Shown piece by piece: positions 32,701-37,604 of a stretch of 37,604 nt of DNA. The notes beneath the pieces are model-generated. The model saw nothing but the letters and a program-made list of their open reading frames with translations, had not been told where the DNA came from and made no database searches. Made by a program: the position numbers and the translations under genes. Source of the stretch: Negativicutes bacterium (lineage in GTDB: Bacteria; Bacillota_C; Negativicutes; Acidaminococcales; Acidaminococcaceae); NCBI GenBank assembly GCA_009930275.1, contig RZYP01000013.1, positions 1 through 37,604 on the forward strand, in the 5' to 3' direction. Numbering within the stretch: the first letter of the stretch is position 1; the number at the start of each line of letters is the position of its first letter.

Positions 32701-33004
32701 TAGCAGATTGCTTCATTTCATTGCGCAATTTTATTTCAAACTCGTTGCCAGAAATAGTTTTCTCGTTATGGTGGTCTATATAGAATTCTCTGAGCAATTC
32801 CTTATTTTGCTTAACGAATGTTGGTGCTGTAAAAATAAAACGCATTTCATCAATAAGTGATAGTTCTCTCTTTAATTCCGCAAATGCGTAGATTGTAAAA
32901 TAGGCAGATATTACTAACGTTTTTGAACCTTTTCTAATATTTGCCCTTAGCTCATCAATTACTTTGCCGTTTGCTTTATTGTCTAGTATTTTGGGAACAC
33001 GCAT
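29735..33004 (-). CDS. SNF2-type helicase with a PLD-like N-terminal domain
   Basis: This 1089-aa protein is a Swi2/Snf2 ATPase. Motif I is ADSVGLGKTFTALAV (GLGKT about 277-281), motif II VIDESHNFRNN, motif III LMLSATPVNN, motif V SEGQNLQDCDYLI and motif VI QRFGRIDRIGS. The first 190 residues resemble a phospholipase D nuclease domain (KTLVISAYFTIYAFAEL, then DSIAVNGSVDFTTDGLG), but the HxK motif is not visible, so it may only bind DNA. Proteins of this layout ('helicase-related') occur with DUF4391 and type III Mod/Res. ATG 33004 is preferred with GGTGG upstream; GTG 33016 is possible. It is the first gene of the seven-gene operon. It would remodel or translocate DNA for the associated nucleases. 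Confidence 0.88.
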   Translation of the reverse strand: MRVPKILDNKANGKVIDELRANIRKGSKTLVISAYFTIYAFAELKRELSLIDEMRFIFTAPTFVKQNKELLREFYIDHHNEKTISGNEFEIKLRNEMKQSAIAKECSDWLREKVKIKSLKNENMAQPRLFYIDNGEDSIAVNGSVDFTTDGLGAAPSNRIDFNTCIYGKEFTAAYLQMFDALWNNTTAVEDVKDKVLGQMKILYKENPPEFIYFITLYNIFSAYLGELTEDNIVKTRTGFKNTLIWNKLYKFQKDGVMGAIDKIEKYNGCILADSVGLGKTFTALAVIKYYELRNDRVLVLAPKKLRDNWSIYTQNDTRNIFGGDRFNYDVLNHTDLSRTKGFSGEINLATINWKNYDLVVIDESHNFRNNPPVKDHMTRYERLMNDIIKDGVKTKVLMLSATPVNNKMNDIKNQISFITEGRDNAFAEVGINSVENLLRKAQLVFNKWTALPEEGRTTESFVEMMNIDYFKLLDTVTIARSRKHIEKYYNIDEIGKFPTRLKPQNKYSKIDTLGQFPPIEQVNKLINKLSLGIYSPLRYVLSMKREEYERKYDVAVGNGKSVFRQVDRETHLIGLIRVGLLKRMESSIYSFALTVERIIAKINDTLAVIDDQQYSYNPEMKIEEIDFDDNEFENLMFGNNVKVLLQDMDLIKWKQDLEEDKEKLENILKEAQCINTDRDNKLIELKKMILEKIRNPINGNNKKIIVFTAFADTAKYLYGNLAEELENYGIYTGLVTGAGDNRSNIPLNKEIKRSVRMSDLTSLLMLFSPKSKECSKIFSAVDAEIDLLIATDCISEGQNLQDCDYLINYDIHWNPVRIIQRFGRIDRIGSTNEVIQLVNFWPMEDLDAYINLARRVKGRMVLLDVSATGEENIIERDEGKEMKDLEYRKKQLQKLQSEVVDLEDISGGISITDLTFNDFKVDLMEFMKDNRELLEETPTGLYAVVGIDDNLRETIKPGVIYVLRQVKGLEQSKEQNALFPYYLLYIADDGEVKLSFLHAKKILDYLKKLCSGQESVVTELVAEFNRETNDGHNMKHYSDLLELAIENLVGKKQEIGVASLFSKGGTTLQSNLYDDIEDFELITFLVLK

Positions 33005-33313
33005 CAACTCAACCACCTATCAATATTATTGCGCACAAAATTCTGAAATTGCATGTCATTCCTAGCTTGAAACAGCTCACCTTTCAGAGGTTCGCCACTT
33101 ATTTTTATTTTCCTGCGTAAAAACTCGTATTTGTTAAAGATGTCCTATTTTTCACCACTGTTCTTTTTTCTATATCAATCAAACATTATTACTCATTCTC
33201 ATTGTTGATTTATATTTTCCCCCAATTTATTTTAATCAGAATATACCGAAAAATTAATAAAGGTGCTATTATATAGGTAAATATACTTATCTGGTTCAAG
33301 GAGGGGTTACCAC
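33005..33313. other. Intergenic region between the defence operon and the DUF1508 gene
   Basis: This AT-rich stretch of about 300 bp must carry the promoter of the minus-strand defence operon and that of the plus-strand DUF1508 gene. I see TAATAT and TATTAT boxes but no convincing -35 partner. No gene, repeat or hairpin of note was found. Confidence 0.5.
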
Positions 33314-33685
33314 ATGGGGAAATTTCTAATCAAGAAAGCAGCTAACGGGTTCAAATTCGGTCTATTAGTCGCAAATGACGAAATCATTCTTAATTCGGAG
33401 ATTTATTCCTCGGAAGCCGCCTGCCGGGCCGGAATTGAGAGCATAAAAAAGAACGTGCTGGTTGCAAAGATTGAAGATCAGACAGTAAAGGAGATTAAGG
33501 TTCAGACCAATCCCAAGTTCGAAATCTTCTACGATAAAAAGGGCATGTTCCGGTTCCACCTGAAAGCTCGCAACGGCGAAATCATTGCGGCTTCGGAAAG
33601 CTACGCTAAGATGGAGAATTGCTTGATGGGCATCGAAATCATCCGCAAATATGGGCCTGATGCCAGAATTGTGGAGGAATCATGA
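33314..33685 (+). CDS. YegP-like protein with two DUF1508 repeats
   Basis: The 123-aa protein contains two DUF1508 units: GKFLIKKAANGFKFGLLVAN with SEIYSSEAACRAGIESIKKN, and PKFEIFYDKKGMFRFHLKAR with SESYAKMENCLMGIEIIRKY. Each has the pattern F-x-x-x-N-G-E-I-I-x-x-S-x-x-Y. YegP of E. coli has the same double layout; its role is unknown. AAGGAGG lies before the ATG. The next gene overlaps by 4 bp. GC content is higher than in the defence operon, which suggests this is resident rather than island DNA. Confidence 0.88.
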   Translation: MGKFLIKKAANGFKFGLLVANDEIILNSEIYSSEAACRAGIESIKKNVLVAKIEDQTVKEIKVQTNPKFEIFYDKKGMFRFHLKARNGEIIAASESYAKMENCLMGIEIIRKYGPDARIVEES

Positions 33686-33918
33686 TTAATGCCGATACAA
33701 AGGTTCAGATTGATAAATTGGTGAACGTAATTAAGGATAATCCTTTTTTGCTGACCGCGTTCAGAGATGATCCTTTTATCACCGTCATTTCACTGCTGCC
33801 GGATGACTTGACCGAGGAACAGGCGGTGGCAATCATCAGCGGCGTTCGTGCCAAGCTGGAGAGCAACGGGCCCTCGAAACAAACGGATGACAATATGGAC
33901 AATTTTCTGGGAACCTGA
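33682..33918 (+). CDS. 78-aa uncharacterised protein coupled to the DUF1508 gene
   Basis: The start overlaps the DUF1508 stop by ATGA, implying coupled translation. The acidic, helical protein has VIKDNPFLLTAFRDDPFITV and LPDDLTEEQAVAIISGVRAK. I do not recognise a family. The ordered helices and tail look like a small soluble partner. A hairpin terminator follows 10 bp later. Confidence 0.65.
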   Translation: MINADTKVQIDKLVNVIKDNPFLLTAFRDDPFITVISLLPDDLTEEQAVAIISGVRAKLESNGPSKQTDDNMDNFLGT

Positions 33919-33927
33919 CTATATAAG

Positions 33928-33964
33928 TAAAAGAAGCTTGCACAAATTTGTGCAGGCTTCTTTT
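33928..33964 (+). terminator. Terminator of the DUF1508 operon
   Basis: AAAAGAAGC-T-TGCAC pairs with GTGCA-G-GCTTCTTTT around a short AT loop, ten bases after the 78-aa stop. Confidence 0.8.
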
Positions 33965-33971
33965 AGTTATA

Positions 33972-34014
33972 GTGTAATCTTTCGCAATTTGGTTAACCCC
34001 TTTACGAAACTGCA
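33972..34014 (-). pseudogene. 43-bp fragment of a rhuM gene
   Basis: This stretch matches 36053-36095 at 41 of 43 bases. On the minus strand it still reads LQFRKGVNQIAKDYTI, against VQFRKWVNQIAKDYTI in the intact RhuM. Sequence on both sides is unrelated. It is a remnant of an earlier rhuM copy, and with the intact gene it brackets the DUF4143 ATPase gene. Confidence 0.8.
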
Positions 34015-34110
34015 AGCTCGAGCTCTTTTTATTTTTTGTTAAATACGTTTTATAAAAGTTGATAATTTATTGTTTTTGTGATATGCTTTTCACGAAATGA
34101 AGGTGATTGT

Positions 34111-35310
34111 ATGAAGAAAATAATACAACGGCCTCAATATTTAGAGGCACTACAAAACTTTAAAGATAAAAAACTTATTAAGGTAGTCACTGGTATTCGC
34201 CGTTGCGGCAAATCGACCTTATTCGATTTGTATTGTGATTATCTGCAAAAGAGCGGAATAAAAGAAAATCAGATTATCCGCCTTAATTTGGAAAGTGGCG
34301 ATTTTTATGCCATAAAAGATTATGAGCAACTCTATTCTTACATCAAAAAACTGGTTAAGCCAAATCAAATGAATTATATTTTTATTGACGAAGTACAGAA
34401 TATTAAAGATTTCCAAAAAGCCGTGGACAGTTTGTTCGTTTTAGACAATTGTGATATCTATATAACCGGTTCTAATGCTTACTTGCTTTCCGGCGAACTC
34501 GCTACGTTGTTATCTGGCAGATATGTGGAAATAAAGATGCTGCCGCTTTCTTTCAAAGAATATCTATCCTTTTTTCCGGAGCAAACCGATCTGATTCGTA
34601 AATACAACAACTACTTGCAAAATAGCTCTTTCCCCTATACGTTGTATCTGGCAGGCAAAAGTGAAATTATCGCCTATCTTGAAGGTATTTATCATACTAT
34701 CTTGGTCAAGGATATTGTAGCTAGAAAAAAGATAGCTGATGTTTCTATGTTGGAAAGTATTATAGAGTATCTTTTTGATAATATTGGTAATCTCTGCACT
34801 TCCACAAAAATTGCCAATACCTTAACCTCCGCAGGCCGCAAAATATCAGTTGCAACTGTCGAAACTTATATCAATGCTCTTCTGGAAAGCTTTGTCATAT
34901 ACAAGGCCGGCCGCTATGACTTAAAAGGTAAGCAATACCTGACCACGGGCAGCAAATACTATATCGCTGACATCGGTCTGCGTTACTACTTGTTGGGCGC
35001 AAAAAAGGCTGATTTGGGGCATATATTGGAAAATATTGTTTATCTTGAACTTTTGCGTCGCGGTTATAAAGTATATGTTGGCAAATTATACACTGCAGAA
35101 ATAGACTTTGTCGCCACAAATAATGAAAGCACGGAGTATTATCAAGTTGCCTATACTGCCGTCGAAGGTGATACGCTCAAGCGTGAACTAGCGCCTTTGG
35201 AATCTATTAAGGATCATCACCAGAAATATTTACTGACGATGGATTTTATTCCTCCTGTCTCCCATAATGGCATCCACCAAATCAATGTCTTAGATTGGCT
35301 CATGAAATAA
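34111..35310 (+). CDS. AAA_14/DUF4143 ATPase
   Basis: The protein is 399 aa from ATG 34111 (MKKIIQRPQYLEAL), chosen because GAAGGTG lies just upstream; the frame has an earlier ATG at 34078 without support. Walker A is GIRRCGKST (28-36), Walker B YIFIDEVQNI, then ITGSNAYLLSGELATLLSGR (sensor region). The C-terminal DUF4143 module has AEIDFVA and YYQVAYT, a remnant PD-(D/E)XK-like fold. This large family is widespread, often mobile and of unknown function; some members have been linked to stress or toxin-like behaviour. It is a single-gene unit with its own terminator. It lies between the rhuM scar and the rhuM gene. Confidence 0.88.
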   Translation: MKKIIQRPQYLEALQNFKDKKLIKVVTGIRRCGKSTLFDLYCDYLQKSGIKENQIIRLNLESGDFYAIKDYEQLYSYIKKLVKPNQMNYIFIDEVQNIKDFQKAVDSLFVLDNCDIYITGSNAYLLSGELATLLSGRYVEIKMLPLSFKEYLSFFPEQTDLIRKYNNYLQNSSFPYTLYLAGKSEIIAYLEGIYHTILVKDIVARKKIADVSMLESIIEYLFDNIGNLCTSTKIANTLTSAGRKISVATVETYINALLESFVIYKAGRYDLKGKQYLTTGSKYYIADIGLRYYLLGAKKADLGHILENIVYLELLRRGYKVYVGKLYTAEIDFVATNNESTEYYQVAYTAVEGDTLKRELAPLESIKDHHQKYLLTMDFIPPVSHNGIHQINVLDWLMK

Positions 35311-35340
35311 CTTGGAGCAATTATTGACCAATAATGTTTT

Positions 35341-35381
35341 ACAGCCCGACCTACACAACTGTGTGGGTCGGGCTGTTTTTC
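35341..35381 (+). terminator. Terminator between the ATPase and rhuM genes
   Basis: ACAGCCCGACCTACAC pairs with GTGTGGGTCGGGCTGT (one G-U pair) around AACT, followed by TTTTT. It can stop the ATPase transcript and lies just beyond the rhuM stop. Confidence 0.85.
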
Positions 35382-35397
35382 ATGATAGCTGTATCAT

Positions 35398-36429
35398 TCA
35401 CTTCTTGCCTTTTTCTTCCAATTCCAGCAAATATTTATCAAAATCTGATAAAAACTGCCGATCCTGAACGATGCGGTACTTCTCAAATTCGCTTTCGGCG
35501 TGTAGTTTGGCAATAGCGGCAGTTACTTTGCCTGCGTCTTTTAATAAACCGTATTCAAACATTTCGATAAAGGCGTTGAGGCGAGTTTCCCAGTCTTGCA
35601 TGGTTAGCGGTATTTTGCGTTTCGTCATATTTTCCGCATAATCCAGGTAAGCGCTCACCATGCGGTTGAGTTGTTCCAGTTCAAATTCTGTCAGATAGTT
35701 TTTGGCAACCGTTACGTCGGTTATTTTTATTTTGCCATCCGGTGCATCCTGCCAAGTAGTTAGTCCCATATGTTCTTTTTCGCTGTTTGCCCTGTCCATA
35801 ATCAATTCAGCTGCAGTGTGACCATGTACGGCAAAGTGCATTTTATTTTGCACCGTGGCATAAAACCGTTTGGTAGTCTTAGCATTTTTATCATAATCAA
35901 CAGCCGTAACATACAAATCGGTAACCTTCTGATAAAATTTGCGCTCACTGGCACGAATTTCCCTGATTCTCGCTAACTGTTCTTCGAAATATTTGTCAGT
36001 GAGGTAGGTTCCTCTTTTGAGGCGCTCGTCGTCCATTACCCAGCCTTTGATGGTGTAATCTTTCGCAATCTGGTTAACCCATTTACGAAACTGCACCGCG
36101 CGCTCGGAATTAACTTTAAACCCGACTGCGATAATCATCTGCAGGTTATAATGCTTTGTATTATAACTTTTACCGTCGCTGGCAGTTATTCGATAATTTC
36201 GAATAACTGCACTTTCCTGTAATTCGGAATCCGCAAAAATCTTCTTAATATGGTAGTTAATAGTGTGCGTTTCTACGTCATACAAGGTCGCCAACATCTT
36301 TTGCGTCAGCCAGATATTCTCGTCTTCATAGCGCATTTCTATATTTTCGGTATTTTCGCCTGTTGCGGCGACGAAAGTGAGATATTCAGCAGCAGAACTG
36401 CGAATCGTTATTGCTTGTTTCTTTGCCAT
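35398..36429 (-). CDS. RhuM-family protein
   Basis: The 343-aa protein matches the RhuM/virulence-protein family: IWLTQKMLATLYDVETHTIN, YHIKKIFADSEL, TKHYNLQMIIAVGFKVNSER, VNQIAKDYTIKGWVMDDERL, and a C-terminal DYAENMTKRKIPLTMQDW. RhuM was first named from Salmonella pathogenicity island 3, but the family is common in accessory DNA of commensals and its role is unknown; the N-terminus has a helix-turn-helix-like segment. The ATG has AAGGAG upstream. A 43-bp copy of its central part lies at 33972. Confidence 0.88.
   Translation of the reverse strand: MAKKQAITIRSSAAEYLTFVAATGENTENIEMRYEDENIWLTQKMLATLYDVETHTINYHIKKIFADSELQESAVIRNYRITASDGKSYNTKHYNLQMIIAVGFKVNSERAVQFRKWVNQIAKDYTIKGWVMDDERLKRGTYLTDKYFEEQLARIREIRASERKFYQKVTDLYVTAVDYDKNAKTTKRFYATVQNKMHFAVHGHTAAELIMDRANSEKEHMGLTTWQDAPDGKIKITDVTVAKNYLTEFELEQLNRMVSAYLDYAENMTKRKIPLTMQDWETRLNAFIEMFEYGLLKDAGKVTAAIAKLHAESEFEKYRIVQDRQFLSDFDKYLLELEEKGKK
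36053..36095. repeat. Source copy of the 43-bp repeat inside rhuM
   Basis: It matches 33972-34014 at 41 of 43 bases in the same orientation. The two copies are 2.08 kb apart and bracket the DUF4143 ATPase gene. Confidence 0.8.
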
Positions 36430-36506
36430 AAAGCAAGAACTCCTTTAGTTTGGTTTTATATAGTTACAAGCTTTCTATTCGCTCCCAAACCTGCTTTCCC
36501 TGCTTT

Positions 36507-37604
36507 TTATCTAACTTTTCGTCCGTGCGTATAGGTCGGTAATAATAATGGCGATACTTTGTCGGTCTTGATGCCTGCCGCGATGAGTTCTGCCGCGAAC
36601 CTGTCGATATGGGCCAGCGTCAGCTTGCCGAGTTTGGTTTCTTTGCTCTTCTTAGCTGCGCTCTTGCCGGCAATCCTGCCAAAGACGATGATGTCTAAGA
36701 GCGAGTTGCCCATCAGGCGGTTCTTGCCGTGGATGCCGCCGACGGCTTCGCCTGCTACAAAGAGGTTCTCAATTTTCGTGCCGGCCTCTTCATTGATCAG
36801 CATGCCGCCGTTCTGGTAGTGCAGCGTCGGATAGACGAGTATCGGCTGCTTACGCAGGTCGATGCCGAACTTGGCGTACATGCGCAGCATGCCCGGCAGT
36901 CTCTTCTCAATCGTGCCCTCGCCGTGGATAATCTCAATCATCGGAGTATCGAGCCAGACGGCGCTGCCACCGAGTGCTGGTACGCCCTTGCCCTTGGTGG
37001 TGCACTCGCGAATGATTGTCGCCGCGGAAACATCGCGCGTTTCCAGTGGATGCATGAAGGCCTCGCCTTCGGAGTTGACGAGCATGGCGCCCAGAGAACG
37101 GACTTTCTCGGTAACCAGCGCGCCAAAGATCTGTGCCGGATAAGCAACTCCGGTCGGATGATATTGTATGGCGTCGGCATAGATCAGCTCCGCGCCGACA
37201 CGGTAGCCGAGAACCAGACCGTCAGCTGTTGCGCCGTAGTGGTTTGAAGTCGGGAAGCCTTGGTAGTGCAGGCGTCCTGCACCGCCGGTAGCGATAATTA
37301 CGGTCTTGGCCTTGGCTACCAGGTATTCGCCCGTATCAAGATTCATCAGCACCGCTCCTGCCGCCTTGCCTTCTTCGTCAAGAATCAACTCGACAGCCGG
37401 GGCATAGTCGATAGTGCTGATGCCGCGATTAACTACTTCGTCACGCACCACTCTCATGATTTCGGCTCCGGTATAGTCGGCCGCAGCGTGCATCCGTTTG
37501 CGGGAAGTGCCGCCGCCGTGGGTAGTGACCATGATGCCTTTTTCATCTTTATCAAACATGACGCCTAAATCATTCAGCCATTTGATGGCCAAAGGTCCGT
37601 CGTT
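36507..37604 (-). CDS. Fumarate reductase/succinate dehydrogenase-type flavoprotein, partial
   Basis: The frame runs open through the right edge, so only the C-terminal 365 residues are seen; the TTG near 37592 is not a real start. Visible motifs are THGGGTSRKRMHAA, IIATGGAGRLHYQ, DAIQYHPTGV (substrate His), ETRDVSAATI (catalytic Arg region) and RLMGNSLLDIIVFGRIAG, the C-terminal FAD signature. These are shared by fumarate reductase, succinate dehydrogenase and L-aspartate oxidase flavoproteins. The protein ends soon after the FAD signature, without the long SdhA C-terminal domain, which suits a soluble or flavocytochrome-like enzyme. GC content is higher than in the island. In Negativicutes such enzymes take part in succinate/fumarate respiration. 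Confidence 0.88.
   Translation of the reverse strand, partial: NDGPLAIKWLNDLGVMFDKDEKGIMVTTHGGGTSRKRMHAAADYTGAEIMRVVRDEVVNRGISTIDYAPAVELILDEEGKAAGAVLMNLDTGEYLVAKAKTVIIATGGAGRLHYQGFPTSNHYGATADGLVLGYRVGAELIYADAIQYHPTGVAYPAQIFGALVTEKVRSLGAMLVNSEGEAFMHPLETRDVSAATIIRECTTKGKGVPALGGSAVWLDTPMIEIIHGEGTIEKRLPGMLRMYAKFGIDLRKQPILVYPTLHYQNGGMLINEEAGTKIENLFVAGEAVGGIHGKNRLMGNSLLDIIVFGRIAGKSAAKKSKETKLGKLTLAHIDRFAAELIAAGIKTDKVSPLLLPTYTHGRKVR

Noticed and set aside
18744..33004. Calling the island BREX or DISARM
   Set aside because: No PglX/PglZ/BrxL or DrmA/DrmB (DUF1998) is present; the methylase and Res are of type III.
33017..33313. An insertion-sequence remnant in the gap before the DUF1508 gene
   Set aside because: No inverted ends, target duplication or transposase codons could be identified.

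Overview
The window looks like chromosome from a diderm Firmicute of the Negativicutes, possibly Phascolarctobacterium- or Acidaminococcus-like. The main clue is an outer-membrane porin whose N-terminus is an SLH domain (4415-5617 minus), a hallmark of that class. The succinate/fumarate flavoprotein at the right edge fits the succinate metabolism of the group. The genus is an inference. No tRNA, rRNA, CRISPR array, intact transposase or prophage gene was seen.

Layout. (1) 1-5.6 kb, minus strand: a four-gene envelope/exopolysaccharide operon, in transcription order SLH porin, UDP-HexNAc-type 6-dehydrogenase, a membrane-anchored deacetylase with three NodB-like modules, and a PilZ-like protein cut by the left edge. 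(2) 5.9-7.6 kb, minus: a small operon of an uncharacterised protein, a DJ-1/PfpI protein and a GNAT acetyltransferase. (3) 7.8-11.5 kb, plus: a Vat/CatB-type acetyltransferase, a two-gene AAA ATPase + TOPRIM-like pair (probable phage defence), and three very small genes (DUF3892, a 39-aa basic peptide, a zinc ribbon). (4) 11.5-13.9 kb: a 59-aa protein, gene scars, a YitT-type membrane protein with a broken 5' end, a divergent MerR regulator sharing a 19-bp-spacer promoter with it, and an XRE regulator. (5) 13.9-17.6 kb, plus: an inducible ornithine decarboxylase and a putrescine/ornithine antiporter (speF-potE) behind a good promoter and a foldable leader. (6) 17.8-18.6 kb, minus: a second 59-aa protein and a LUD-domain protein.

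(7) 18.7-33.0 kb, minus, AT-rich: seven tightly packed genes forming what I think is one composite defence system. In transcription order they are a SNF2 helicase with a PLD-like N-terminus, a PD-(D/E)XK-like nuclease, a DUF4391 protein, a HerA-type ATPase carrying a membrane domain, type III Mod, type III Res, and an HD-domain/Hsp90-type ATPase fusion. Mod and Res would supply modification and restriction. The SNF2 and HerA motors, the extra nuclease and the HD/GHKL protein suggest a much more elaborate machine than an ordinary type III system. This is the best candidate for an under-described system here.

(8) 33.3-36.4 kb: a two-repeat DUF1508 (YegP-like) protein with an overlapping 78-aa partner, a DUF4143-type ATPase, and a RhuM-family protein. 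A 43-bp piece of a rhuM gene survives 2 kb away from the intact gene, which marks an old rearrangement. (9) 36.5 kb to the right edge, minus: the C-terminal part of a fumarate reductase/succinate dehydrogenase-type flavoprotein.

Several decayed gene tails (LUD and acetyltransferase at 11.8 kb, rhuM at 34.0 kb) show that 7.8-36 kb is accessory DNA that has been rearranged repeatedly, lying between more conserved envelope and central-metabolism genes.
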